A stretch of DNA of 64,000 nucleotides from Acidobacteriota bacterium (GCA_003577145.1 QEUP01000015.1:62001-126000); one strand, 5' to 3'; numbered from the stretch's first letter, positions 28,452 through 36,668 are shown. The notes: a model not told the origin generated them from the sequence alone. A program made the numbers and translations.

Positions 28452-29811
28452 GGTGGTTGTCGTCGGGGGAGGTATCGCCGGCCTGACGGCTGCTCACGAG
28501 CTCGAGAAGCTCGGACTGCGGACAACCGTCCTCGAGGCGGCCGCTCAGGTGGGCGGCAAGATCCGGACGACGGAGTTCGGCGGCCGGCCCGTCGACGAGG
28601 GCGCCGACATGTTCCTGGCTCGGGAGCCCTGGGCGGTGGAGCTCTGCGACGAGCTGGGGATGCGCGACGAGCTCACCCCGCCGGCCACCACCGGCGCGTC
28701 CATCTGGCGTGACGGTCGACTGCGGCGAATCCCCCGCGGCCATGTGTTAGGCGTCCCCTTCGACTTCGAAGCCCTGGCGGAGACCGACCTGCTCGATCCT
28801 GCCGACCTTGCCCGCGCAGCCCGAGAACCGGAGCTCCCCGGGGAGCCGCTCACCGGGGACGAGTCGATCGGCTCCCTGGTGCGCCGGCGCTTCGGCGACG
28901 GAGTCGCCGCTCATCTCCTCGCCCCCCTCGTCTCGGGCGTGCACGCCGGAGACATCGACCGCCTGAGCGTCGAGGTCGTCGCTCCCCGGGTCGCCGACGC
29001 CGCCCGTCGCGGCCCGAGCGTCGCGCGGGGGCTACGAGACGAGCGTGACCGGGACAGGCCCGGCCCGTCGGCGCCCCTGTTCCTCGCTCCACGCGGGGGG
29101 ATGGGCCGGCTGGTCCAACGGCTCACCGAGGAGTTGGCCGACCGGATCCAGACCGGTGTCGCCGTCGAGGCTGTCAGGGCGTCCCGCGGGGGTCACCACA
29201 TCGACACGAGCGAAGGCGAGATCTCCGCCACCGGAGTGATTGTGGCAGCACCAGCATGGGCGGCGTCGTTGATGCTCGCCGATCTCTGCCCCGAGGCAGC
29301 CGTCGCCCTGGGCAGCATCGACTATGCGCCCGTGGCGCTCGCCACTCTCGGCTACCCCGCCGGGGTGGGCGGGACCGACTTCACCGGGAGCGGCTTCCTG
29401 GTCGACCCCTCCGCAGATCTCATGATGACCGCCTGCTCGTGGGGGTCGCTGAAGTGGCCCGCGTGGAGTCCACCGGATCGGGTGGTCCTGCGGGTCTCGG
29501 CTGGCCACCGGGGGGATCACCGCCCGATCCATCTCGACGACTGCAAGCTGTTGGCGCAGCTGAGGGCTGATCTCCGCACGACCGTCGGGATGACCGCCGA
29601 GCCCGCCGAGGTCAGGATCACCCGCTATCCCCACGCTCTGCCCCAGTTCGACGTCGACCATCTGAGCAGGGTGGAGCGGATCGAGCACGCATTGGGGGAG
29701 GCCGCGGCCCGGGTCGTCCTCACCGGATCTTCCTACCGAGGCCTCGGTGTCCCCGCCTGCATCCGCCAGGCTCGGGAGGCCGCGGCCCTCCTGCAGGATC
29801 GCCTGGGTTGA
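28444..29811 (+). CDS. hemY: Coproporphyrinogen/protoporphyrinogen oxidase (HemY/CgoX)
   Basis: Encodes 455 aa, GTG start overlapping hemH by 8 nt. The FAD-binding dinucleotide motif VVVGGGIAGLTAAHELEKLG opens the protein; GGKIRTTEFGGRPVDEGAD and a C-terminal TGSSYRGLGVPACIRQAREAA complete the PPOX signature. It oxidises the porphyrinogen to porphyrin using oxygen. With ChdC in the genome, the likely substrate is coproporphyrinogen III. Confidence 0.93.
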   Translation: MAEVVVVGGGIAGLTAAHELEKLGLRTTVLEAAAQVGGKIRTTEFGGRPVDEGADMFLAREPWAVELCDELGMRDELTPPATTGASIWRDGRLRRIPRGHVLGVPFDFEALAETDLLDPADLARAAREPELPGEPLTGDESIGSLVRRRFGDGVAAHLLAPLVSGVHAGDIDRLSVEVVAPRVADAARRGPSVARGLRDERDRDRPGPSAPLFLAPRGGMGRLVQRLTEELADRIQTGVAVEAVRASRGGHHIDTSEGEISATGVIVAAPAWAASLMLADLCPEAAVALGSIDYAPVALATLGYPAGVGGTDFTGSGFLVDPSADLMMTACSWGSLKWPAWSPPDRVVLRVSAGHRGDHRPIHLDDCKLLAQLRADLRTTVGMTAEPAEVRITRYPHALPQFDVDHLSRVERIEHALGEAAARVVLTGSSYRGLGVPACIRQAREAAALLQDRLG

Positions 29812-31337
29812 GCAGTCGACTGCTGCCGCACCTCGGCTCCCCGAGGACGACCTGGGTAATGGACAGCGCGGTTGCGCTCCTGGCCGGAACGCTGATCTGC
29901 TTCTCGCTCCCACCGTGGGGTTGGTGGCCACTGACCTTCGTCGGCCTCGGCCTGTGGGTCGCGCTGCTGCGTGACGCCCCCCCTCGAACGAGGTTCTGGC
30001 GGGGCTGGCTGGTGGGCGTGGGGTGGTTCGCCCCGTCGACTCTGTGGATGATCGCCTTCACGCCGCCCGGTTGGTTCCTCACCGTCTTCGCCGGCTTCGC
30101 GGTGATGACGGCCGTGGTGTCGTTGTCCTGCCCTCCCAGCCGCTGGCTCTGGTTGGCGCTTCCGGGCACCCTTGTCCTCATGGAGTACGTCCGGTGGCGT
30201 GCACCCTTCGGGGGAGTCCCCCTCTCGACGCTGCCGATGGCCCAAGCCGGCGGTCCTCTCCTTCCGACCGTCAGGCTCGCCGGCTCCCTCTTCCTCACGG
30301 GGATCATCGCGGCGACGGGTGTGGCAGTAGCAGCCGCATGGGAACGCTGCTGGAAGGTCCTGGGAGCAACCGCGCTCGGGATGGTGGTGGTTTTCGCCCT
30401 GGCGTTCCTGGCCCCCGCTGGGGAGACGGTCTCGGCCATGGAGACGGCCCTGGTCCAGGGAGGCGGGCCCCAGGGCACCCGCGCCACCACTACCGATTTC
30501 CGGGAGGTGTTCGAACGGCAGTTGGAGGCGTCGCAGCTGGTGCAGACCCCGGTCCAGATGGTGCTGTGGCCCGAGAACACCGTCAACCTGGACGTTGCGC
30601 TGGAGGAATCAACCGAGCACGACGAGCTGGGCGCGCTCGCCCGTGAGCTTGACACCACCCTCGTCGTGGGAGTGGTCGAGAGCGTCGGTGCCGACGAGTT
30701 CACCAATCGCGTGGTGGTGTATGACGCCTCCGGTGAGATCGTCGACAGCTTCGACAAGGTCCGCAGGGTCCCGTTCGGCGAGTACGTGCCGGTGCGCTGG
30801 CTCTTCGAGCCCTTGGCCGGAAGCGCGCTGCCGCCACGCGATGCCATCGCAGGAACCGAACCCGCGGTGCTCGAGACTCCGGAGGGAACCATGGGCGTGG
30901 TCGTCTCGTGGGAGGTCTTCTTCGACCGCCGGGCGCGGGAGGCGGCACGGGAGGGAGCCCTCGCGCTGTTGAACCCCACCAACGGCGCTTCCTACTGGTT
31001 GACGATGGTCCAGACCCAGCAGGTCGCCTCCTCCAGGTTACGGGCTGTGGAGATCGGGCGGTGGGTGCTGCAGTCCTCTCCGACCGGGTTCAGCGCCTTC
31101 GTCGATGCCGACGGGGAAGTGCTTGCCCGAACCTCGATCAGCGAGCAGGCGGTGCTCGAGGACGAGGTCGAACTGAGGCGAGGCACGACCTGGGCCACCG
31201 CTGTCGGCGACTGGCCGGTGTTGATCCTCGCGGCGATCGCCCTGGCCTCGGCGTGGGTCGGGCATCGCCGCTCAGCGCAACGTGGTATCGGACCGCCGGG
31301 TCGCGCCGGGCGCGGGTTGGCGGTCCCAGATCCGTAG
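29808..31337 (+). CDS. lnt: Apolipoprotein N-acyltransferase-like protein, catalytic Cys replaced by Ser
   Basis: Encodes 509 aa from TTG 29808 in a TTGA overlap with hemY; ATG 29859 is an alternative. Six to seven membrane helices (for example VALLAGTLICFSLPPWGWWPLTFVGLGLWVA) precede a nitrilase-fold domain and a final helix (WPVLILAAIALASAWVG). Of the Lnt triad, Glu (E256, LWPENTVN) and Lys (K317, SFDKVRRVPFGEYVPVRW) are present, but the position of the nucleophilic Cys is Ser367 (VVVSWEVFF, against the usual C-[YF]-E). Lnt adds the third acyl chain to lipoproteins. A Ser nucleophile would be unusual, so activity is uncertain. The flanking CN-hydrolase motifs are otherwise good. Confidence 0.85.
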   Translation: MSSRLLPHLGSPRTTWVMDSAVALLAGTLICFSLPPWGWWPLTFVGLGLWVALLRDAPPRTRFWRGWLVGVGWFAPSTLWMIAFTPPGWFLTVFAGFAVMTAVVSLSCPPSRWLWLALPGTLVLMEYVRWRAPFGGVPLSTLPMAQAGGPLLPTVRLAGSLFLTGIIAATGVAVAAAWERCWKVLGATALGMVVVFALAFLAPAGETVSAMETALVQGGGPQGTRATTTDFREVFERQLEASQLVQTPVQMVLWPENTVNLDVALEESTEHDELGALARELDTTLVVGVVESVGADEFTNRVVVYDASGEIVDSFDKVRRVPFGEYVPVRWLFEPLAGSALPPRDAIAGTEPAVLETPEGTMGVVVSWEVFFDRRAREAAREGALALLNPTNGASYWLTMVQTQQVASSRLRAVEIGRWVLQSSPTGFSAFVDADGEVLARTSISEQAVLEDEVELRRGTTWATAVGDWPVLILAAIALASAWVGHRRSAQRGIGPPGRAGRGLAVPDP

Positions 31338-31356
31338 CTCTGACCCGACTCTGCGC

Positions 31357-31794
31357 TCATACCTCCAGCAGCAACGTCACCGGGCCGTCGTTGACCAGCT
31401 CTACCGCCATGTGGGCACCAAAGCGTCCGGTTGCGACGGCCGCCCCGGCCAGCCGCAGCACCTCCACGAGATGGGCGATGAGCGGTTCGGCCTGCTCGGG
31501 CCTCGCCGCAGCCACGAAAGACGGCCTACGCCCCTTGCGGGTGTCGCCGTAGAGGGTGAACTGGCTGACGACCAGCATCTCGGTACCGAGGTCGGCCGCG
31601 GACAGGTTCATCGCTCCGGTGTCGTCCTCGAACACCCGCAGGTTCCAGAGCTTGCGCGCCAGTTTCTCGGCCTCGGCGACGGTGTCGTCGCCACTGACCC
31701 CGACCAGCACGAGCAGACCTCGGCCGATGCTTGCGACCGCTTCACCGTCGATGGTCACGCCGGCGCGGGAGACCCTCTGGACCAGACCCCTCAT
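31357..31794 (-). CDS. dtd: D-aminoacyl-tRNA deacylase
   Basis: Encodes 145 aa from ATG 31794, the classical MR-VQRVSRA start; a GTG two codons upstream is possible, but TAGACT sits 8 nt before the ATG. Contains [17 protein letters not shown] (catalytic Thr region) and the Gly-cisPro motif [11 protein letters not shown]. It removes D-amino acids, and mischarged Gly, from tRNA. It converges on lnt with 19 nt between. Confidence 0.96.
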   Translation of the reverse strand: MRGLVQRVSRAGVTIDGEAVASIGRGLLVLVGVSGDDTVAEAEKLARKLWNLRVFEDDTGAMNLSAADLGTEMLVVSQFTLYGDTRKGRRPSFVAAARPEQAEPLIAHLVEVLRLAGAAVATGRFGAHMAVELVNDGPVTLLLEV

Positions 31795-31802
31795 CGTCAC
31801 GG

Positions 31803-31808
31803 AGTCTA
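31803..31808 (-). promoter_or_regulatory. -10 box TAGACT of dtd (leaderless)
   Basis: Minus-strand TAGACT, 8 nt before ATG 31794. It favours the shorter start. Confidence 0.4.
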
Positions 31809-31860
31809 GAAGTGCCTTCTATTTGACCGGCACCCTGACGGCCCGTGAAGCTGTTGCGTC

Positions 31861-33153
31861 ATGCGCCCGGCCCAGCGAACTGCTGCCTGGGCCCGACGGC
31901 TGCCGGGGCCCGACGATCCGCTGCGGATCGCCCTGCTCTCCTATCGTGGCAAGCCGCACTGCGGCGGGCAGGGCGTCTACGTCCGGCACCTGAGCAAGGC
32001 GCTCGCCGATCTCGGCCATCAGGTGGAGGTCATGTCCGGCCAGCCCTACCCCGAGGTCGACCCCCGGGTACCGCTGGTGAAGTTGCCGAGCCTGGACATC
32101 TACAACGACTACTTCCCGATGAGGATGCCCGGCATCTGGGAGCTGAAGACTCTCGGCGACTGGGTCGAGGTCACGCAGTTCTCTGCAGGCACGTTCCCCG
32201 AGCCGCTTGCCTTCTCGGTACGGGCCGCCATGCACCTACGCCATAGGCTCGACGAGTTCGACCTCGTGCACGACAACCAGTCCTTGGGTTACGGGCTGCT
32301 CGCCATCGAGGCCATGGGCCTTCCCGTGCTGGCCACGATCCACCATCCGATCACCGTCGACCGGCGGCTCGAGATGGAGCACGCCGAGACCGTCTGGAAG
32401 CGGTTCTCGAAAGCTCGCTGGTACAACTTCACGAAGATGCAGACGCGCGTGGCGCGGCGCATGAAGAGGGTCGTGACGGTCTCGGAATCCTCGCTGGCCG
32501 ACATAACCGCCGATCATCAGGTCCCGGTGGGAAACCTCCACGTCGTCCCTGTCGGGGTCGACCCGGATCTGTTCCGACCGCTCCCCCATGTCACTCGACG
32601 CCCCCATCAGCTCATCACCACCGCCAGCGCGGACGTGACGATGAAGGGCCTCCGGTACCTCCTGGAGGCGGTCGCCAAGCTGCGCACCGAGAGGCCGGTG
32701 AACCTCGTCGTCATCGGCAGGCTCAAAGAGGACAGCGCGGCGGCTCGCACGATCGACTCCCTCGGGCTCAACGACGCCGTCGATTTCGTCAGCGGTGTCA
32801 GCGACGAGCGGATCGTGGAGCTGTACGCAGAATCGGCGCTGGCCGTCGTGCCCTCTCTCTACGAGGGATTCTCGCTCCCGGCGATCGAAGCGATGAGCTG
32901 CGCCGTTCCCCTCGTGGCGACGACGGGGGGCGCTCTCCCGGAGGTCGTGGGCAACGACGGCGAGACCGCCATCCTCGTCGAGCCCGGCGACAGCAACGCC
33001 TTGGCCACAGCCCTGCGGCGCGGACTCGACGACCCCGAGCGGTCGGCGGTGATCGGGCTCGCTGGTCGTGAGCGAGTAGCGACCCGCTGGTCCTGGAGAA
33101 ACACCGCCCGACGTACCGTGGAGCACTACCGAGCCCTGCTGGCGGGTGGCTGA
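31861..33153 (+). CDS. GT4-family glycosyltransferase
   Basis: Encodes 430 aa from ATG 31861. GT-B fold: N-terminal ALLSYRGKPHCGGQGVYVRHLSKALADLGHQVEV, linker region VPVGVDPDLFRP, and the C-terminal nucleotide-sugar site with the EX7E motif (SLYEGFSLPAIEAMSC). Long interior helices after IHHPITVDRRLEMEH suggest a membrane-surface association, but there is no transmembrane segment. Its stop codon abuts the methyltransferase ATG (TGAATG), and a third gene overlaps that one. Acceptor unknown. Confidence 0.88.
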   Translation: MRPAQRTAAWARRLPGPDDPLRIALLSYRGKPHCGGQGVYVRHLSKALADLGHQVEVMSGQPYPEVDPRVPLVKLPSLDIYNDYFPMRMPGIWELKTLGDWVEVTQFSAGTFPEPLAFSVRAAMHLRHRLDEFDLVHDNQSLGYGLLAIEAMGLPVLATIHHPITVDRRLEMEHAETVWKRFSKARWYNFTKMQTRVARRMKRVVTVSESSLADITADHQVPVGNLHVVPVGVDPDLFRPLPHVTRRPHQLITTASADVTMKGLRYLLEAVAKLRTERPVNLVVIGRLKEDSAAARTIDSLGLNDAVDFVSGVSDERIVELYAESALAVVPSLYEGFSLPAIEAMSCAVPLVATTGGALPEVVGNDGETAILVEPGDSNALATALRRGLDDPERSAVIGLAGRERVATRWSWRNTARRTVEHYRALLAGG

Positions 33154-33909
33154 ATGCTCACCGTCGACTACGACCACCTGGGCCTGAACGCCGGTGACCT
33201 CGTCCTCGACATGGGGTGCGGCGCCGGCCGCCACGCCTACGAGTCGTTTCGCCGGGGGGCACGCGTCGTCGCCCTCGACTACTCGGCCGGTGAGCTGAAG
33301 GAGGTCCGGGACCTCTTCGCCGCACTGGAACACGCAGGTGAGGCACCCTCACCGGGCTTCGCCGCGACCGTCAACGGCGACGCCCTGCGGCTCCCCTTCC
33401 CCGACGAGTCCTTCGAGCGGGTCATAGCGTCGGAGGTCCTCGAACACATCCCTGACGACGACGGGGCCATCACCGAGTTGGCCCGCGTGCTCAAACCCGG
33501 CGGCACCATGGCCGTGACCGTGCCCGCCTGGCTCTCGGAACGGATCTGCTGGGCACTGAGCGACTCCTACCACGCGCCGATCGCCGCAGGCGGCCATGTG
33601 AGGATCTACACCGAGAACGAGCTGCGGACGAAGCTACGGCGCTCGGGGTTGTCAGACGGCCGATCCCATCTGAACCATGCGCTGCACGCCCCGTACTGGT
33701 GGTTGCGCTGCATCGTCGGCCCCACCGATGATCAGCACCCGCTCGTCAGGGCGTACCATCGCCTGCTCGTATGGGACATCGCCAAGGCTCCACGGCTCAC
33801 GCGAACCACCGAGAAGCTGCTCAACCCGGTGATCGGCAAGAGCGTGGTCGTCTACTGCCAGAAGCCCGCCTACCGGACCAGACCGGAGTACGCCGATGAC
33901 GCTGCCTGA
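33154..33909 (+). CDS. Class I SAM-dependent methyltransferase
   Basis: Encodes 251 aa, starting immediately after the glycosyltransferase stop. The SAM site VLDMGCGAGRHAYESFRRGA is motif I; VIASEVLEHIPDDDGAITELARVLKPGG is the typical UbiE/Methyltransf_11 motif II-III region. The C-terminal part (HAPYWWLRCIVGPTDD, LLVWDIAKAPRLTR) is aromatic and basic, as in lipid- or polyisoprenoid-modifying enzymes. Coupled to both neighbours in a three-gene operon; substrate unknown. Confidence 0.88.
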   Translation: MLTVDYDHLGLNAGDLVLDMGCGAGRHAYESFRRGARVVALDYSAGELKEVRDLFAALEHAGEAPSPGFAATVNGDALRLPFPDESFERVIASEVLEHIPDDDGAITELARVLKPGGTMAVTVPAWLSERICWALSDSYHAPIAAGGHVRIYTENELRTKLRRSGLSDGRSHLNHALHAPYWWLRCIVGPTDDQHPLVRAYHRLLVWDIAKAPRLTRTTEKLLNPVIGKSVVVYCQKPAYRTRPEYADDAA

Positions 33910-34966
33910 AGTGCCCGGGATCCTCTCCGCTGACGAGGTGAGTTCAACGGTCGACGCCATCGCCGAGTGGCAGCTCCCGAGCGGCATGATCCCGTGGTTT
34001 CCCGGCGGGCACGCTGACCCCTGGAACCACGTCGAAGCCGCCATGGCCCTGGCTCTCGGCGGGCGGCGAGGCGAGGCCGAGCGCGCCTACGAGTGGCTGG
34101 TGAGCACCCAACGTCCTGACGGAGCCTGGCACCAGTACTACCTCGAGGACCGCATCGAGCAGGACAAGCTGGACGCGAACTGCTGTGCCTACGTCGCCAC
34201 CGGTGTGTGGCACCACTACCTGCTGTTCGGGGACACCGGCTTCCTGGAGTCCATGTGGCCCGTCGTCGAGTCGGCCATCGACTTCGTTCTCGAGCTCCAA
34301 ACCCCGCGAGGCGAGATCATCTGGGCACGTCACGCCGACGGCACACCCTGGTCGTTCGCGCTGCTGACGGGGTCATCGAGCGTCTGCCACAGCCTCCGCT
34401 GCGCCATCGCCGTCGCCGAGCATCTCGGCCACGAGCGGCCTGACTGGGAGCTCTCGGCGGCCCGCCTGGCCCAGGTCATCGCCGACGAGCCCGACGCCTT
34501 CGCACCCAAGCACCGCTGGGCGATGGACTGGTACTACCCGGTGCTGTCCGGGGTGCTACGGGGCAACGACGCCATGACCCGCCTCGACGAGCGGCGCGGG
34601 ACCTTCGTGATGGAGGGCAAAGGAGTCCGGTGCGTGGCGGACCGTCCGTGGGTGACCGCCGCCGAGACCTGCGAGTGCCTCATGGCCTACCTCTCGATCG
34701 GTGAGATCGATCATGCCCACACCCTCTTCGAGTGGGCGCAGTCCCTCCGTGCCGACGACGGTCACTACTGGACAGGCATCGTGTTCCCGCAGCTCATCCA
34801 CTTCCCCGGTGAGGAGAAGTCCACCTACACGGCCGCTTCCGTGATCCTCGCCGCCGACGCCTTGAGCCGGACCAGCCCCGCCTCTTCGCTGTTCGTGGAC
34901 CACGACTTCCTGCCCGACCTGATCGACCTGCACACCACCGCTGACCTCAACAACAGCCTCGACTAG
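33896..34966 (+). CDS. Alpha/alpha-toroid protein (prenyltransferase/cyclase-like fold), unknown function
   Basis: Encodes 356 aa; the ATG lies inside the methyltransferase gene (14-bp overlap). It is made of helical-hairpin repeats with a QxxxGxW motif (STQRPDGAWHQYY), as in terpene cyclase and prenyltransferase toroids, and with six-hairpin-glycosidase-like aromatic/acidic stretches (MIPWFPGGHADPWNHVEAAMAL, WAMDWYYPVLSG, ADDGHYWTGIVFP). The DXDD motif of squalene-hopene cyclases is not present, and the protein is about half the length of those enzymes, so a cyclase assignment would be unsafe. Its partners suggest work on a glycosylated lipid or glycan. Confidence 0.75.
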   Translation: MTLPEVPGILSADEVSSTVDAIAEWQLPSGMIPWFPGGHADPWNHVEAAMALALGGRRGEAERAYEWLVSTQRPDGAWHQYYLEDRIEQDKLDANCCAYVATGVWHHYLLFGDTGFLESMWPVVESAIDFVLELQTPRGEIIWARHADGTPWSFALLTGSSSVCHSLRCAIAVAEHLGHERPDWELSAARLAQVIADEPDAFAPKHRWAMDWYYPVLSGVLRGNDAMTRLDERRGTFVMEGKGVRCVADRPWVTAAETCECLMAYLSIGEIDHAHTLFEWAQSLRADDGHYWTGIVFPQLIHFPGEEKSTYTAASVILAADALSRTSPASSLFVDHDFLPDLIDLHTTADLNNSLD

Positions 34967-35003
34967 AGCCGGCGTAGTGTTCCACCCGCCACCTACACGG
35001 CTC
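34966..35003 (+). terminator. Terminator-like hairpin after the GT4/methyltransferase/toroid operon
   Basis: GAGCCG starting at the stop codon (34966) pairs with CGGCTC (34998-35003), extended inward by GTAG/CTAC after a small bulge; the loop is about 15 nt. There is no U-tract. The position directly after the last operon gene supports a terminator. Confidence 0.4.
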
Positions 35004-35050
35004 GAGGCCTGCCTTTGAGGCACGCCGCCGACCCGAGCATGATGGTGGGG

Positions 35051-35386
35051 ATGAGTCGTTGCCGGATCGCCTGGCTGGTCGCCGTCGCCGTCTCGCTGGC
35101 GCTGCTGCTGTTGATGGCACCTGACTCCTCCGCCGTGCCTGATCAGACCCAGGGAAGCGACCCGACCGAGACCGGGGAACTCCCCCCTCTCGAGCCCGCG
35201 GTCGAGAGCCCCGACATCATCCCCCAGCCGAACTCCGGATCCCCGCCCGACCACCCCGGCGACCGGGGCGGCTGGCAACAGCTGAGCCTGCTGGCACTGA
35301 TCGTCGTCGCCGTCGCGGCCATCTTCTTGCTCGTGAGGCGGGAATCCAGACGCAAGAGGGACGCCCAGCGTCAGCCGGCCCGCTGA
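35051..35386 (+). CDS. Small single-pass secreted/membrane protein
   Basis: Encodes about 111 aa; the exact start is unsure because ATGs at 35039, 35042 and 35051 are in frame. A signal peptide (RIAWLVAVAVSLALLLLMAPDSSA) is followed by a Pro/Ser/Glu-rich linker of about 55 residues, a second hydrophobic helix (LSLLALIVVAVAAIFLLV) and a basic tail RRESRRKRDAQRQPAR. This is a type I membrane protein with its tail in the cytoplasm. Nothing identifies a function. Confidence 0.55.
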   Translation: MSRCRIAWLVAVAVSLALLLLMAPDSSAVPDQTQGSDPTETGELPPLEPAVESPDIIPQPNSGSPPDHPGDRGGWQQLSLLALIVVAVAAIFLLVRRESRRKRDAQRQPAR

Positions 35387-35398
35387 GGATCGACCCCC

Positions 35399-35471
35399 TC
35401 AGCACCCCTCGTACCGATCGCGCATGATCGTTCGGAGGAGCGGCTGGCCCTCCCTCAGGTAGATCTCATGG
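35399..35471 (-). pseudogene. Possible gene-end remnant with 20-bp repeat
   Basis: The minus strand reads HEIYLREGQPLLRTIMRDRYEGC then stop at 35399, but a stop codon lies a few codons upstream in this frame, so it is not an intact gene. Its first 20 bp (35452-35471) are identical to 36776-36795 inside the methyltransferase gene (encoding HEIYLR there). It may be a decayed coding tail. The evidence is thin. Confidence 0.25.
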
Positions 35472-35507
35472 CGCGGCCGTCATCTTTGGGCAACAGCCTC
35501 GCGGGCT

Positions 35508-35963
35508 TTACGACGCCGGCCTCGACGAGACGAGGTCGACGCCTATGGGCTCGTCGACCTCGAACGCAGGAATACAGCAGGTGAGGTCGGTTCGGCAGGC
35601 CGAGGGTGGCGGCGAGCCTTCGAGGCCGGCCCGTACTGCGTCGAGCTGCGCCGAGAAGCTCTCGAGTGCGCTGATGCGCTCGGCGATCTCCGTCTGCTTT
35701 TCAGCGATCAGCTGTCCGACCCGTTCGTGCGCGGCACCGCAGTTGGTGCCATCCCAGATCGGAAGCAGCTCACCGATCTGCTGGCAGCTCAAGCCCATCT
35801 TGCGGGCCCGCGAGACGAACAGCAGACGCGCAGCCGCATCCTCGTCGTAATCGCGGTAGCCCGAGGCCGTGCGAGCAGGAGGCGCGAGCAGCCCCACCCG
35901 TTCGTAGTACCGAATCGTGGATGTCGGCACCCCGACCCGGTCGGCGAGCTCGGCGATACGCAC
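35508..35963 (-). CDS. MerR-family regulator with C-terminal Cys motif
   Basis: Encodes 151 aa from GTG 35963, 6 nt behind a TATGGT box. The MerR winged helix is canonical (MRIAELADRVGVPTSTIRYYERVGLLAPPARTASGYRDYD), followed by the dimerisation helix (IAEKQTEIAERISALESFSAQLDAVRAGL). Cys residues at NCGAA and in a C-terminal CRTDLTCC cluster resemble heavy-metal or thiol sensors of the ZntR/MerR type, though the spacing is not one I can assign to a metal. It is divergent from the cupin gene, whose promoter carries a well-formed MerR operator. Confidence 0.88.
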   Translation of the reverse strand: MRIAELADRVGVPTSTIRYYERVGLLAPPARTASGYRDYDEDAAARLLFVSRARKMGLSCQQIGELLPIWDGTNCGAAHERVGQLIAEKQTEIAERISALESFSAQLDAVRAGLEGSPPPSACRTDLTCCIPAFEVDEPIGVDLVSSRPAS

Positions 35964-35969
35964 CCGTCC

Positions 35970-35975
35970 ACCATA
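35970..35975 (-). promoter_or_regulatory. -10 box TATGGT of the MerR-family gene (leaderless)
   Basis: Minus-strand TATGGT, 6 nt before GTG 35963. It lies about 33 nt from the -35 box of the divergent cupin promoter, so MerR binding could affect both. Confidence 0.4.
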
Positions 35976-36007
35976 AACCCTTCACCCCGGTTCATGGTCA
36001 AGCCCCC

Positions 36008-36039
36008 TTGACCTTGCATTCGAGTGCAGGGCTTACGCT
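36008..36039 (+). promoter_or_regulatory. MerR-type promoter/operator of the cupin gene
   Basis: -35 TTGACC (36008-36013) and -10 TACGCT (36034-36039) are separated by 20 bp, the lengthened spacer used by MerR activators. The spacer holds a dyad, CCTTGCATTC/GAGTGCAGGG (36012-36031), 16 of 20 positions symmetric. It is divergent from the MerR gene and 68 nt upstream of the cupin ATG. Confidence 0.7.
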
Positions 36040-36106
36040 CACCGCATCGACCACCCACACCACAGGCGGCAGCGAGAAACGCCGTCCCGACCACGAGGGG
36101 AACACC

Positions 36107-36481
36107 ATGCCCAAGATCAGCAAAGACAACGCCCCTGATGCTCTCACGCTGGAAGGCTACGAAGGCCACTTCGGCGAGCTCGGCGACTACACCGTCGGCT
36201 TCGAGACCTATACCGCCGAGGCCGACCTAGCGGACCTGTTCAAGGGCCTCCCCGAGGACCGCTGCCAGTGCCCCCATTGGGGAGTTGTCCTCAAGGGCAA
36301 GCTCGAGTACACCCACGACGGCGGTGAGACCGTTGTCGAAGCCGGCGAAGCCTACTACGTCCCGGCGGGCCACCTCCCCTACCTGTACGCCGGAACCGAG
36401 GTGATCGAGTTCAGCCCCACCAAGGAACTCGTCGAGACCCTCGAGGTCGTCGAGAAGAACATGGCCGTACCGCGGCAGTAG
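36107..36481 (+). CDS. Small cupin-domain protein under MerR control
   Basis: Encodes 124 aa; ATG 36107 follows GAGGGGAA. Single cupin: GVVLKGKLEYTHDGGETVVEAGEAYYVPAGHLPYLYAGTEVIEF. It has two closely spaced Cys and a His (RCQCPHWG) just before the cupin core. The metal-binding HxH of classical cupins is not evident. The promoter architecture implies induction by the neighbouring MerR regulator; ligand and reaction are unknown. Confidence 0.8.
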   Translation: MPKISKDNAPDALTLEGYEGHFGELGDYTVGFETYTAEADLADLFKGLPEDRCQCPHWGVVLKGKLEYTHDGGETVVEAGEAYYVPAGHLPYLYAGTEVIEFSPTKELVETLEVVEKNMAVPRQ

Positions 36482-36516
36482 CGGCCATGGCCGAACAGTT
36501 GCCGCGAACGCCAGAT

Positions 36517-36554
36517 GTGGTCACGCGAGTCGGTTCGCCGACTCGGGTGACCAC
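36517..36554. terminator. Strong bidirectional hairpin with UUCG loop
   Basis: GTGGTCAC-G-CGAGTCGG, loop TTCG, CCGACTCG-G-GTGACCAC: 16 bp with a single G/G mismatch and a UUCG tetraloop. It lies between the convergent cupin (stop 36481) and methyltransferase (stop 36669) genes. The rest of the 187-nt gap shows nothing else. Confidence 0.7.
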
Positions 36555-36668
36555 GTTGCTTGGACGGCTGCTGCGGCACGCGGTGTCCGCGCTCACCGAA
36601 CAGAGGCAACCGGCCTGTCGCTTGTTCCCACGTGGTCCCCGGCCATCAGGATGCCGGGAAGGGACTGC

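Noticed and set aside
33896-34966. Squalene-hopene or other terpene cyclase
   Set aside because: The DXDD motif is absent and the length is about half that of such enzymes; only the toroid-like repeats and one QxxxGxW motif are shared.
36517-36554. tRNA or riboswitch-like structure
   Set aside because: It is a single long hairpin with a UUCG loop between convergent genes; there is no cloverleaf and no CCA-type end.
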